This document shows, in pieces, positions 51,601 through 63,430 of a DNA stretch of 64,000 bases (its first letter is position 1; every line of letters begins with the position of its first letter). The translations under genes and the position numbers were made by a program. Location: contig NC_085107.1 of assembly GCF_030269925.1 (NCBI RefSeq), positions 7,936,001 to 8,000,000 of the forward strand. The letters run 5' to 3'. The notes beneath the pieces are model-generated. The model worked only from the letters and a program-made list of their open reading frames with translations. It ran no database searches and was not told where the DNA came from. This DNA is from Bombyx mori. Its lineage: Eukaryota > Arthropoda > Insecta > Lepidoptera > Bombycidae.

Positions 51601-53267
51601 GGGCGGTGGCTAATACAGAATGCATTGTGGGTTTACACGGATAGGTAATCTGGTTTTAAATTATTTTTTTGGGCTATAGGCGTTCCATTGGACCCGGAGG
51701 CCTATTTAATGAATTCAGGCCTTTAAACAAATCTATACTGATATTAATATACGTTAACCCAATAAAGTTTCCTTTAATACAACATTAACTAATGACGTCA
51801 ATGACTTGCACTCATTGAACAAAACCAATTTAAAGTTTTGAAAGGCAAATTGGTCAGGCCGCCAAAATTCGTTTCCAAATTTGAGTAAATTGAATGAAAA
51901 GCAATATAAAGCGACAAGTTACGGTGAGTACTTTACGAAACTCTATTTAAATTAATTTTGCTATAAATTCATAACAGGTAAGATAAATCAATGAGTCCGA
52001 AGGACGGAACGAGCTTGCTATTGATCCTTAATTACGAATTGAAAACGTATTTCGAACCCTGAATAATCACGTGCACCATAGCTCTATGCGAATCGTCCCT
52101 AATGCTCTAGATTTATGAATAAGAATACAACGTAGACACTTCAGTCCATTAAATTAAATATTTCTTGCAAATCATTTTTGTTTCTTTTAAATGATAACCT
52201 CGTATATTAATTAATTAGCATTAGCTATTTTGAATGACACTAAACCGTCCTTAATTTAACTAAGAAACTCAGATCCCATTTAATTTTGAATTCTTCGGCT
52301 CAAGTTTTTTCGTCACAACCGTTATTTTTAGTTAAATTTTAATGCCTCACTACAGCTCTTCTTTTTAAAATACAGACGATACAGATTATATAAATCATTC
52401 ATAGCATAGTATAAAAAAAAACTATATAAGTCAGAAGTATGAGGTACCTACAGTTTTTATTGGAATAAGATTTTAAATTTCGTCTGGATGATAAATCTAA
52501 TAAGTTGGAACTTTTGAAAAGATATTATAATTACAGTTGCTGAATTTCACGAACTCATTTTCGCGCTGGTTTTTGAAAATTTATTCATACATCAAAGTGA
52601 TGTAAATCTGAATTCCTACGACGCGACAGAGGACGTGATCTGGGACTAGTCATAGACAAAATTATTGTACTTTTTCCTTGAGAGCGGAATTTAGTATTTC
52701 TCCGGATTAAATCAGGAGATTTTTTTTATAAATACAATGCACATAACTAATATATGAAATAAAAAAATATATAATAATGTTCGTATTAAGTTTTGGTTTT
52801 CATTAGACCAGAAAATTAAAATGCACAAATAAATTAAAAATAAATCAAACATCAACATAACATCCAAAAAGTAACCGAAAATTTGAACTGATATAGGCAG
52901 AGAATATTAATTTATTGATACTTCTTTTTGTCACTTCGGTCCTTCATTAGTGAGGATCGTGACATAAGCCCTGAAATAATTGCTATTTGGTGAGTGATTA
53001 TGCATTTTCGGAACCCTTACACTAGTGCACTTCTTCGAGTGATATTTTTTTTATAACGCGGAGTACCTTTTTTAATACCAATTCTGTCTGGCTTCATTCT
53101 TTAGACCCCGTCCCCCGAACTTGCCTGTGACCATGAGGCTACCGATGTGCTTCCTGGTAATTGGACAAAGAATTCTAAAAAAACTATAGTCACAACTCGT
53201 CTAAATATTAATTCAGGTAAGAGATACAGGTTAATGTGATTATCAGAAGAAGATTGAATATTGCACA
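51601..53267. other. Intergenic, nothing recognised
   Basis: AT-rich with no repeat or exon recognised. Confidence 0.4.
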
Positions 53268-53458
53268 AAGTGGGAATGAGTTGCTCGCTCCGGGCATTTC
53301 AATATTGTAATAATTGTTATGTTATAATACTCATTACCAAAATGAATATTTAACAAAAAACTTATATTAAAAAAAAAAAACAATGTTAAAAAAAAAGAAT
53401 TCATCTCATTTATGTTGAATAATTTTTTTTTTATTTGATTTGATTTGATTTGAATATC
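53268..53458 (+). repeat. Unclassified retroposon tail ending in (ATTTG)n
   Basis: The second copy of the 6228-6486 repeat: gagttgctcgctccgggcat, then caatattgtaataattgtta, and an end of tttatgttgaataa plus repeated gattt. It is shortened by an internal deletion relative to the first copy. Confidence 0.6.
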
Positions 53459-53499
53459 ATTAATTTTTCGTTTAATAAAAAAAAAACCAGAAGTTAATT

Positions 53500-53835
53500 C
53501 ATATATTGTGAGACCGCAATCTATAGCAAATACTACTGGTGGATACTTTCCACTACGAATCCTCAAGTTCTTCGGGCACATCACTCGTAATGAGGACTCC
53601 ATTAAGCGGTTGGAGGTGCAAGGGAAAGTCGAGGGCAAAAGATCTTGTGGACGATCTCCAACACGATGGACCGACCTCATAAAATCTGTGACTCACTCCA
53701 ACATAAATGATTGTTCTCACTCTGCGAAACATCGTGCCACGTGGCGTCGCATCCTGAGAGCATTAGTATCGCAGGATCCGACTGATGCATGACCACGACC
53801 ACTCTGTCAAGAGTGTACGAATAGGAATAAAAACT
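53500..53835 (+). mobile_element. Family B RTE-like LINE C-terminal end
   Basis: An open frame encodes LRILKFFGHITRNEDSIKRL, then EVQGKVEGKRSCGRSPTRWT, DLIKSVTHSNINDCSHSAKH and RATWRRILRALVSQDPTDA, stop, then tgaccacgaccactctgtca. It is the best-preserved of three family B ends here. Confidence 0.82.
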
Positions 53836-56445
53836 GTCCAGTATCGCATGAGGTCGTTGACGCACAATTTTCAATTGTATTATATTGAAGTGCATTTTTT
53901 TTCAACATTATCTCATCATATTGGTACTATAATATCATATCGCAGTTCCCCAAACCGAAATTTGAAAGATAAATACTTGATAAAAACAGCATGAGGAATG
54001 TAAAGGAACCCTTTAAATTTACTAAGAAGCACAAATGAATCCTGAATAAACACTTAAGATAAAAAAAAGCGTTTCGTTTTTCCGTGCATTGTCATGGTTT
54101 TTTTATACTGGAAATAGGAAGTGGTAACTGCTACGAAACGATGATAGGAGGATGATAGACAGATAGTAAGGATGGTAGATAAATAGATAGAAATTACTAT
54201 AAATATAATAATATAAATATAAGAAATAGACATAAATATGTAGTAACAAGCTTATCGCAAGATGAACCATTATGACGGCTTTTCGTCTATTCAGAAGTAA
54301 TCAGGCCAAATTTATAAGTGTTAATTACCAACAATTTTATCACATTTAACATTCCCATAATCACATTAACTGCATAGCTTATTTTGTAAGCGTTCGAAAC
54401 TATGTGCGTTTTATTTTTAATAAAATACATAATATCCGCCTTACTCATCATTGTTGTGCTGGGGTGAATAGAGAAAAGAAAAAATCCAAAGACACATAGA
54501 TCATTTCGAATATTGTATCTCATTTAAACAACACTTACAAATTCAAGAAAAACAAATCTTTTTCAGTCAGCTCAAAGCTTAATATTAAATTTAATTAGTG
54601 TTGAATGAAATTCATAAATACTCAGATTTAAATGTAGTTAAATAAATTTAATTTAAATGAGACAGATTACTCGAGCTTCGTTTAAATTAATTCCGCGTAT
54701 TAATACGAAAATAATTTTCAATCAACATTTCATGAGAAATATAGATCAAATGACAACGAACAAGAGATCAAAACATAAATTAAATAGTGTACTCATCGAT
54801 AATATTAGTTATATATGGTTCAGTTAAAGCAGTAACATCAACATTGCGGTCTATTTAGAGTCCCAAGATATTCGAAGATAATCTCAAATTTCTGTCGAAT
54901 TCTCACATTCGATATATGTACTAAAGACAAACTTCAAGGTAATCCGATCAACAACATATTGTGATATCGCTATTGAATGAATTTGTAACAAAACTTTTTC
55001 TCTTAGAATCGTGTTTATATAATACAAGATAATAGTAGTAACTTGGTTAGTTGAGCTTGAAACGTTCTACCTACGTCTACAAATCCGCATAGGCTGAAAG
55101 AATTGAATAAAAATATTATACATAGATCTATTCTCGTTCAAAGGTATATAAAACAGTACAATGGGGCGACAACAGTTCTCTGTAACACAGAAGTGAATTG
55201 AAGAGGATGTGTTGATATCTTTATCTTATTTTCTCAGTGGGCATCGCGCTCGCTTAATAGGTCTACGTCACCCGGCCTCGTAACAAAGTAATGCCAATTC
55301 CATTTGTTAAGGTTTTCCTTTAGAAATGTGCCTCCGTATAATAGCCATAAAGCCAAGACCTCTGTTAGTCAATGCCCCGGTACGCAGGTGCGCGCTCTCG
55401 TAAATTACCTATTCACTCAAAAACAAGTCACTCGACGAAAATTACCCGTACGTTTATGCGTCTAACTTATGTATACAGAGTGTTAAAATATTCTTGTAAG
55501 AAATAAAAGGCAGCCGCTATCTGATATTGGAGTCTTGAAGACGCTATCTTCATTTATTTTAGATGTTCAATTTAAAGGATTGCGCTTTATACAGCGCGCG
55601 TTTGAATTTCTGCTGCACGCAAATCTTTAGCCAGTGCTCGATGCTGTAGAACTAGTTCAGACTATTCTTATTATACGTACTGGTTTAATCATATTTTCTA
55701 ATTATCATACGAGAAAGCCTTTAATTTCATTTCGTTACTTCTCAATGATGAAACCAGCATTTTGAATCAATGTTAAAGTGACTATGATTTCAAGGCGCTA
55801 ACTTAAACATAAATACAATTTTGACTTTATGAAAATTTAAACACCAAAACAGGTATACCTACTCAAAACGGTTTTCACTACAAATCTGTCAAATACAAAA
55901 GACAAAATATTGTTGCACCAAAGATTTTTTGATCTATTACAAATGATTACTTTGATACTGACTACATTTTTATTAGTGGAGGCCGAAAGATCTTATTCTT
56001 GTCACTTATACTTTTGCAAAATAGCCAGATAGGATTAAAAATCCAGCTATTTTTCAGATTTAAAGTATAAAGCCGCGGCTTGAGGTATATTCTTTTTACT
56101 ACCCCAAAATGTGTTCCTAATTACATTTATTTTTTCTACTTGAATCTCCCCCTAATATCTATAGTAGTTGAGAAATCATGCGTTATAGTTTGAGGAGAGG
56201 AGTACCGTTTTATCAATGAAAGTGTAACTTCGACTTGTTGACTTATACTAAGTTTGACTTTAAATCTGTAGCCTATAGAAAACCCAGTAACAACAAGTGC
56301 CACATGATATAATTCGTCTATCCAAGTTAAAGTATTTTGTCTATTTCTCGATATTAAAAATATGTTTCTTTTTAATTGCCGGCTTTGTTAATTTCTGCAC
56401 TAGATATTTTAATTTAAATTAGGGTTTATATTATTTTATACAGTA
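53836..56445. other. Intergenic, nothing recognised
   Basis: AT-rich, with ATAG-type simple sequence near 54140-54240 and a GC-richer patch at 55240-55420. No gene recognised. Confidence 0.4.
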
Positions 56446-56726
56446 CTAGCTGGCCCGGCAGACTTCGTAGTGCCTTAATCGATAAATAAAAGACCTTAAC
56501 TTTTGTATAAAATAAACTTAAAACAAACTAAAGGAATCCGTCCGAATGGGGGACACATAAATGGAAAAACAAAATTGTTATTTTTATTTAATTCCGAGCA
56601 TTTTCATATTTATCTACCTTTTAAACCTTCTCTGGACTTCCACAAATAATTCAAGACCAAAATTAGCCAAATCTGTCCAGCCGTTCTCGAGTTTTAGCGA
56701 GACTAACGAACAGCAATTCATTTTTA
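56446..56726 (-). mobile_element. Older Helitron (family D), interrupted by a younger one
   Basis: Read on the - strand it ends with the stem GGCA / TGCC and GGGCCAGCTAG, with T outside. Its other end is cut at 56726 by the Helitron at 56727-59073; the remaining 5' tip probably continues at 59074-59095. A relative with a Bm1 inside is at 62058-62482. Confidence 0.8.
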
Positions 56727-59073
56727 TCTAATATATAAAATTCTCGTGTCACAGTTTTCGTTGCCATACTCCTCCGAAACGGCTTGACCGATTTTGATGA
56801 AATTTTTTGTGCTTATCCGGTATCTATGAGAATCGGCCAACATCTATTTTTCATCCCCCTAAATGTTAGAGGTAGTCCACCCCTAAATTTTTTTTTTTAA
56901 TTTTTAGACAAAATTTTTATTTTCTATTTTTTTATGATACAACATACAAAAATACATACAATCCTCAATTTTCACCCTTCTACGATTAACCCTTGCTTTT
57001 TAATAGTCATTTTCATAATTTTATCATCTTCTATCCCGCTCGATAACATCAATTATTATCACTTGGTAAGTTATCCCCTCCATGTGTCTACCGGTGTCAC
57101 TTCTCACCCTGTAAACAGCACGGAGTAGGGATGTTACCTCTACAGTTTTCGGCTATTATTAGTGTTTATGCTTCAAGCGTAGTAGTTAAACATTTTTAGT
57201 TCATCGCCCTGCATGTCAGATGGAATATGTACAAAAAAATTCCCTTAAGATTTCACTAACGATACAATCACAAATGTCGACGGATATCCAATATATCGTC
57301 GAAGGAATCCAGATAATGGCGAACAATCATTTTTAAAAACATCAGCAACACCGACATTGATATTGACAATCGTTGGGTCGTGCCATATTCGCCCCTGCTG
57401 AGCAAAACGTACAATGCTCATATTAATGTTGAGTTCTGCAGCTCTGTGAAGAGCATCAAATACATTTGCAATTATGTCCATAAAGGCAGTGACCTGGCGG
57501 TGCTTAGAGTGGAAAATATGAATGTACCATGGCACACAAACATTCGCTTGAGGCGTTGAACAGGACATTGAAAGATATTAAAAACAACGACAAACTATTT
57601 GGTGGCACTCTGTTAGTCCTTTCAGGTGACTTCAGACAAACACTTCCCGTCATTCCACGTTCAACATACGCTGATGAAATCAACGCCTGCTTAAAATCAT
57701 CTACATTGTGGCGTTATGTTGAAATAGTACAGCTGAAAGTAAATATGCGCGTTCAAATGCTTCAAGATCCATCCGCTGAAACATTCTCAAAACAACTCTT
57801 AGATATCGGTGATGGAAAAGTCACTATAGCTGAAACTGGATACATAAAATTAGCGAATGATTTCTGCACTATCATTGATTCGCAAGATGCTCTCATTGAA
57901 CAAATATTTCCCAATGTACACACGAATTACATAAATCTCGAGTGGCTTGCAGAAAGAGCAATGTTAGCCGCAAAATATGTGGACGTTGACATTTTAAATC
58001 TGAAGATACAACAGTTATTGCCATGGGACTTGGTATCATATAAATATATTGATACAGTTTGCGATGGCACTGAAGCTGTAAATTTTCCAACAGAGTTTTT
58101 GAACTCACTGGATTTGCCAGGCATGCCACCACATAGCTAACAATTGAAGGTTGGATCTCCAATTATTTTGCTTCGTTATTTGAACCCGCCACGGCTATGC
58201 AATAGTACGCGATTAGTCATAAAAAAAATAATGAAAAACGTTATCGAAGGCACAATTTTAAATGGCAAGTTTCGAGGTGAAAATATATTGATACCACGAA
58301 TACCTATTATACCCACAGATGTGCCAATTCAATTTAAGCGTATTCAATTTCCGATTAGATTGGCATTTACAATGACTATTAATAAATCCCAAGACCAAAC
58401 AATGTCTGTTTGTGGCTTAGATTTGAGCACACCATGTTTTTCACACGGACAATTATACGTTGCATGCTCTAGAGTGGGTAAACCATCAAGTTTGTTTGTA
58501 TTAGCTAAAGACGGGCTAACAAAAAATATTGTTCACGCTGCAGCATTAAGAGATTAATATTATGTAATGAATTAATTATATATATAATTATTACTTTTAA
58601 TAAATTAAAACAATTAATGTTTGGTGTTTTGTTATTTTTAAACAACATTCCCTCATCGTTCACAGCGCTCCAGGCTTTTTCATTCATATTCCACATCCTT
58701 ATACACTTCCAATAAGTTAGTAATTTTTTTTCTACACTAGAAATTCTCTAGAAATATTATATGAGTCGTCTATTATCAAAGGTGGCAATCTGTGCATTTG
58801 GACAAAAATTTTTTATTGATTAGTCAATACAGATTGATTTGAATATAATCGTCTCCTTCAAAGAATACGGTTCAAAACCTGCATTAAATAAAGGTTAATA
58901 GTTAACCTGTTATTTATCTAAGATGTCGTTCCGAAGAGTTTTTTGACTGCCAATGGAATATAAAGTCAATAATTCGTTTTTCTGATTTACCAATCATTGT
59001 CCAAAAGTCAGATTGCCGGCTTTGATAATAGTCGACTCATATATGGCAAGACAACGTTTGCCGGGTCAGCTAG
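56727..59073 (+). mobile_element. Helitron, 2.35 kb, internally deleted, keeping helicase sequence
   Basis: Starts TCTAATATATAAAATTCTCG and ends CCGGGTCAGCTAG, with A before and T after. The stem ggcaa (59045-59049) / ttgcc (59058-59062) lies 11 nt before the end, as in rolling-circle elements. It carries a short Rep-helicase remnant (see 57285-58557), so it is a deletion derivative of an autonomous element. Confidence 0.92.
57285..58557 (+). pseudogene. Helitron Rep-Pif1 helicase, deleted and interrupted
   Basis: The Rep part (57285 to about 57520) reads YPIYRRRNPDNGEQSFLK and, after a frameshift, DNRWVVPYSPLLSKTYNAHI then SVKSIKYICNYVHKGSDLAV. It jumps straight to the Pif1 domain: ECTMAHKHSLEALNRTLKDI, GGTLLVLSGDFRQTLPVIPR, then, after one in-frame TAA at 58138-58140, LKVGSPIILLRYLNPPRLCN, FTMTINKSQDQTMSVCG and LYVACSRVGKPSSLFVLAKD. 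Helicase motifs III to VI are present. The C-terminal Rep region and the helicase Walker A part are missing. Apart from the frameshift and the TAA the frame is clean, so decay is recent. Confidence 0.92.
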
Positions 59074-59074
59074 T

Positions 59075-60233
59075 ATATTTATATTATTACAGTATTATAC
59101 ATACTCTCAGTTATTTGTATTTCTCATCGTGCGAACTACTTATAAATTGTGGAAGGGCTGCTATCACACAGACGTTCACAAAAGGCGCTCGCTGCAGGCA
59201 TTGATACGTGTTGTAATTATATCAGAGACCGGTATCTCTTTGTTCAAGCATTTTAATGAGAATCTCATACCACCGGCGTCAGCCTGCAGACTTGAGAGAA
59301 GAAAATCAAGCTTTACACTAATATCTCAAATTTTGCACGATTCTAGCCCCGTGGACTTCCTGGTTTCAAAAACAAAAGAAAAACTACTGAATTGTATGAA
59401 ACTCCACGGATAAGTAAGATAACTCCAGATCCGGAATTGCATTAGGGTTGAATAAAATTATGCAGCGCGACGCAACGCGATCCTAGTTCGCAGCGACGCG
59501 GCGACGAGGCGCGATGCTCAGTGACGCGTCATGTAAATTGCAGCTCGAACGTTGTTTGTCTTTCGAAATTGTGCTCCTAAGCGTCTGTCACTACTACAAA
59601 ATCAACATGTGCTGCCTGTTTCGTTGCAAATTCTCTTGCGGAATATTTAAATTTCCGTAGTAGTAGTAGTATAAATATACAAACGTCTTATTTTGCATTC
59701 TATGTCTATTTTAACACTACTTAGAGCCTCGTACCCCGCTGGTAGGGTATTTGTAATGGCAATCACCGGTAGGGATATTTGTTTTCATTACTCTTAACAA
59801 CATTATACGATTAGCTAATAAATAGTCCGGATACCGAGATTAAGGAAATATTTTTCGAAGCTATAACTAAAACCATGCATTATTAACACAATTCGAAAAC
59901 AATATTGATCGCCAAGCTGGCATGATAAATTGCATTTAAATAGGTGAATATTTCGTGAGTTCGCAATGCAAAGCAAATACATGTGGAGGATATTGACCGC
60001 GTTCCCTCGCGATAACATGATTGTAAGGGTAATCAAAGTGAATTAAATAAATGAAGACAATTTTAGGAGCATTTTTATCAATCTAAAATTGTTTCTTTAG
60101 AGGTATCACTAGCGGTTGCTTTCGTTTTAACCAGGAGCGCCTTACACCCGCCATAAATAAATTAACATGTTAAACCGCTTTCAAAGAACACAAATATTTC
60201 AAAGAATATGACCTTTTTAAGCTGACAATCCTA
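59075..60233. other. Intergenic, nothing recognised
   Basis: A GC-rich patch at 59460-59540 with repeated gcgacgc. The open frame 58997-59413 has no recognisable domain and starts inside the Helitron. Confidence 0.4.
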
Positions 60234-60236
60234 TGT

Positions 60237-60545
60237 TTTTTTTTTGCCTTTGTAGGCAGACCCACTTACAACATGGTAATGGTGAGTGGTTACCGTCGCC
60301 CATGGATGCCAGCGATACTAGGCACAGCCAAACCACTGCCTACCGTGAAGTACTCTCTGCAAACCCGTTTGGAGAAAGATACTCGGAAAGACGCTCGAGA
60401 AATACCGTGGAGGGAAGTTCATTCCAGAGCCGGATGGTACGTGGCAGAAAAGATCTCTTAAAATATATTGTCAATGAACGCAGCGGTTCCTGATAGAATG
60501 GATGTACTGCTCCAGTGGCGGGGGATGTGATGGTAAAATGTATTT
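60237..60545 (-). mobile_element. Family A LINE 3' end, antisense
   Basis: From tttgcctttgtaggcagacc through ggttaccgtcgcccatggat and gaaataccgtggagggaagt to gtggcgggggatgtgatggt. The - strand translation contains HPFYQEPLRSLTIYFKRSFL then PRTIRLWNELPSTVFLERLS. Confidence 0.85.
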
Positions 60546-61190
60546 TTATGTAGAGGTCTACCCGATGATTTACAAGCATTGCAAATGATCCCTGCGTATC
60601 AAAGTGACTCTATAAAACTTGCATACATTTATTTATTTATTTAGACACACCAACAGCAATACACACAAAACATTCAAGCGTAAAATTAACAAGTATAAAA
60701 TTAAGTACTGGTATGTAAGCCAGTTACAGGCATGTACAGCAATCTTTTGTAACACGCTACTACGACATGTTACAGCAATTTTACAAACAGCGGGAAAATA
60801 GGTTAAATTTAAATGTTAACAGTACGACATAAAAAACAAAATTTGAAAAGAACATAAGACAAGAGTTAACTACTTAACATTCTCTCATCAATTATAAACA
60901 AGTGATGACCTATGCAAGGGTAGTGTTTTCTCACGCGGAATGCACATGCACTCTCTCCACGTTATCCAATCCCGTTTTGGCAAGATTTCCATCGGAGCAC
61001 CGCGGTACGTGAGTAATGTCGATCCCCATGATGACTTAAATTTAGAACCGATACGCTCTAAGGGAACGATCGTACGATCTAAAGGAAGCGCCAGAACGCT
61101 TTGGAAAAGCGGCGCGACACGATGACCCTGCTATCATGACTGCCGCTAATTACATATCCGACCCAGGCTATCGGAATCGCTACCCATTTT
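60546..61190 (+). mobile_element. Jockey-type LINE relic split by a second insertion
   Basis: 60546-60625 (ggtctacccgatgatttaca and onward) and 60893-61190 (gtgatgacctatgcaagggt, then ttttctcacgcgg) are consecutive parts of the RT C-terminus seen at 35208-35560. Between them, about 60626-60890, is an AT-rich piece starting with tttatttatttatttagaca, probably an antisense retroposon tail. Confidence 0.65.
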
Positions 61191-61432
61191 ACTGGTGGTA
61201 GGACCTCTTGTGAGTCCGCGCGGATAGGTACCACCACCCTGCCTATTTCTGCTGTGAAGCAGTAATGCGTTTCGGTTTGCAGGGTGGGGCAGCCGTTGTA
61301 ACTGTACTAAGACCTTAGAAATTATATCTCAAGGTGGGTGGCGCATTTACGTTGTAGATGTCTATGGGCTCCAGTAACCACTTAACACCAGGTGAGCTGT
61401 GAGCTCGTCCACCCATCTAAGCAATAAAAAAA
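61191..61432 (+). repeat. Bm1 SINE inserted next to the LINE relic
   Basis: From actggtggtaggacctcttg to ctaagcaataaaaaaa. A standard headless Bm1, well conserved. Confidence 0.93.
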
Positions 61433-62057
61433 TTATTATATGTAACAAATTTTCTCAGGTTAAGCACGTGAGCTTAACCACCTGTCCGCGCGTAGCTGGA
61501 ATAACCCCTTAGGCTACCAAGCCAATAAGTCGGAAAAGATGTAAAAATTCTTATTTTATATACTACCCTAATAAGTAAATACCAACCATTCTGTACAATT
61601 TTAGTTTTACAAGTCAATAAAAATAGTCCGGTATTCATAACAATTTAAATTCGCCGTAACACTAACCAACAAAGCCACAAATGATGAGCTTAATGCACAC
61701 GCGGCCGCAAAAAGTTTTATCCACGACTATTAAATGCAAATTGTCGTCGGTGTAAACGTAAAATATCAAAGTTGTGAGTGTGCAATTAACATGAAAGCCT
61801 CACGCAGATGACGTACCGTCCCAGCCCTCCCCGGCCCTTTGAAACCGTAACCGGGCCGTATCAATGTGGACGTGTATTGAATTTATTTATACACCATAAA
61901 AACATCTCCCGAAGTTACCGTTTCAAAAGATTGGCTACTTTGTGCCGAGTGAGATAACAGAAAAGATTATCGCTTGTAATGTTGAAAAAAGTAAAATTTT
62001 TAGAAAAAGAAAATCATTCGTATTTTTACAAAATCAGTTAGTCTCATTTATTAGTTA
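61433..62057. other. Intergenic, nothing recognised
   Basis: Contains an 8-bp hairpin around a CACGTG core (ggttaagc at 61459, gcttaacc) and otherwise AT-rich DNA. Confidence 0.4.
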
Positions 62058-62482
62058 CTAGTTGACCCGGCAGACTTCGTAGTGCCTCAATCGATAAATA
62101 AAAGACTAAAACTTTTGTGGGGGGGGGGACACATCAAGGGGAAACAAAATTGTTATTTTTATTGAATTCCGAGCATTTTCATATTTATCTACCTTTTAAA
62201 CCTTCTCTGGACTTCCACAAGTAATTCAAGACCAAAATTAGCCAAATCAGTCCAGCCGTTCTCGAGTTTTAGCGAGACTATACTTGTAACTATACTTGAG
62301 ACCTTAGAACTTGTATCTCAAGGTGGGTGGCGCATTTACGTTGTGGATGTCTATGGGCTCCAGTAACCACTTAACACCAGGTGGGCTGTGAGCTCGTCCA
62401 CCCATCTAAGCAATAAAAAAAAAAAAAAAAAAAAAAAAACTAACGAACAGCATTAATCATAGTGTCTAAATTATAATATAGA
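62058..62482 (-). mobile_element. Helitron (family D) with a Bm1 inside
   Basis: The - strand 3' end is the reverse complement of ctagttgacccggcagactt, with T outside. The interior matches 56446-56726. At gcgagacta|acgaacag it is interrupted by Bm1. The far end at 62482 (atata-ga) is tentative. Confidence 0.75.
62281..62439 (+). repeat. Bm1 SINE, 5'-truncated, nested in a Helitron
   Basis: From tacttgtaactatacttgag to cacccatctaagcaataaaa and an A26 run. acta on both sides looks like the target duplication, because the uninterrupted relative at 56690-56715 reads gcgagactaacgaacagc. Confidence 0.9.
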
Positions 62483-62638
62483 TATAAAACGAGATCGTTT
62501 TTCAGGTTTTGCTGAAATACAGGGTTTTTAACTTTTTTCTTGACCACAGAAGGGACAGACTCGTACAGAAAAGAATCAAAATTGAAAAAATATACTTGTC
62601 TAAACAGTAGTTTACTTATATTAAAATATAAATACATT

Positions 62639-62935
62639 TTAAACATTTTCTTCATTGCTATCATCAAAAAGCGACTGACACTTAACTTTTTTTGGGGATG
62701 CAATTGAGTCCTCCGTGTCGATGGTTTCAAAGAATGTATGGAATCTGGATTTTTTGGGGGTTACTGAGTCATCTGAGTCAGTATATACTATATTTTGCTT
62801 CCGTGGGGTTAGTGGTTGACGGACTATTCTTGTTGTCGATTCAGGAGACGGTGTGCTTAAAAACGATTCGAGCGGAGATGGTGTTCTTAGTCCAGTGACG
62901 GTTGATGCTGATGCAGTACCAATAGAATCAATGAC
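62639..62935 (-). CDS. Unidentified Ser/Thr-Pro-rich C-terminal coding fragment
   Basis: About 98 codons on the - strand: SIGTASASTVTGLRTPSPLE, SFLSTPSPESTTRIVRQPLT, PRKQNIVYTDSDDSVTPKKS, then RFHTFFETIDTEDSIASPKK and an acidic end SLFDDSNEENV, stop. The many SP/TP and basic-acidic clusters suggest a phosphorylated nuclear protein tail. Its 5' side is cut by an antisense-strand LINE whose A-tail abuts at 62936. No domain was recognised; it may also belong to a decayed transposon. Confidence 0.3.
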   Translation of the reverse strand, partial: VIDSIGTASASTVTGLRTPSPLESFLSTPSPESTTRIVRQPLTPRKQNIVYTDSDDSVTPKKSRFHTFFETIDTEDSIASPKKVKCQSLFDDSNEENV

Positions 62936-63430
62936 TTTTTTTTTTATAACAACTAAGAGGCAAACGAGCAAGACGGGTCACCTGATGGTAAGTGATTCAC
63001 CGCCGCCCACGGTCACCAGCGTTTACGCCAGTGCGTTGCCTACCCTTCAGATAAGAATATGCTCTTTTCTTGAATAACCCAATATCGCAGTTGTTGGGGA
63101 AGACCGCTGATGGCAACGAATTCCAGAGATTTACTGTGCGTGGCAGAAAACTGTTTTTAAAACGCATTGTAGTGGAACGCCAACCATCCAGATGGTGCGG
63201 ATGATAGTTTCGGCGAGACGATCGGTTGCGAAAATCAGCGGCTTCTATTAAATTGAACAACTCCTCGGAACACTCCCCATTGTAAATTCTATAAAGTATG
63301 CATAGGGAAGATAGATCCCTACGCAGTGCCAAAGGATCTAGCCGATCGGCAAGTTCATTTGTTTTTATCGACAATGGCGTTGCGCCCGCGCAACATGCTC
63401 ACCGCCCTAGCCGGGCTGTGTTTTATGACC
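62936..63430 (-). mobile_element. CR1/Jockey-like LINE 3' end, antisense
   Basis: The - strand frame 62997-63374 encodes [60 protein letters not shown] and [20 protein letters not shown], then a tail ending in a T-run (A-tail) at 62936. A cousin of family A with a different tail (aactaagaggcaaacgagca). Its 5' limit is uncertain. Confidence 0.85.

Noticed and set aside
57245..57568. 107-codon - strand frame as a gene
   Set aside because: It is antisense to the Helitron Rep and helicase remnant, whose sense translation is recognisable.
58997..59413. 138-codon open frame as a gene
   Set aside because: It starts inside the Helitron and crosses its 3' end into flanking DNA.
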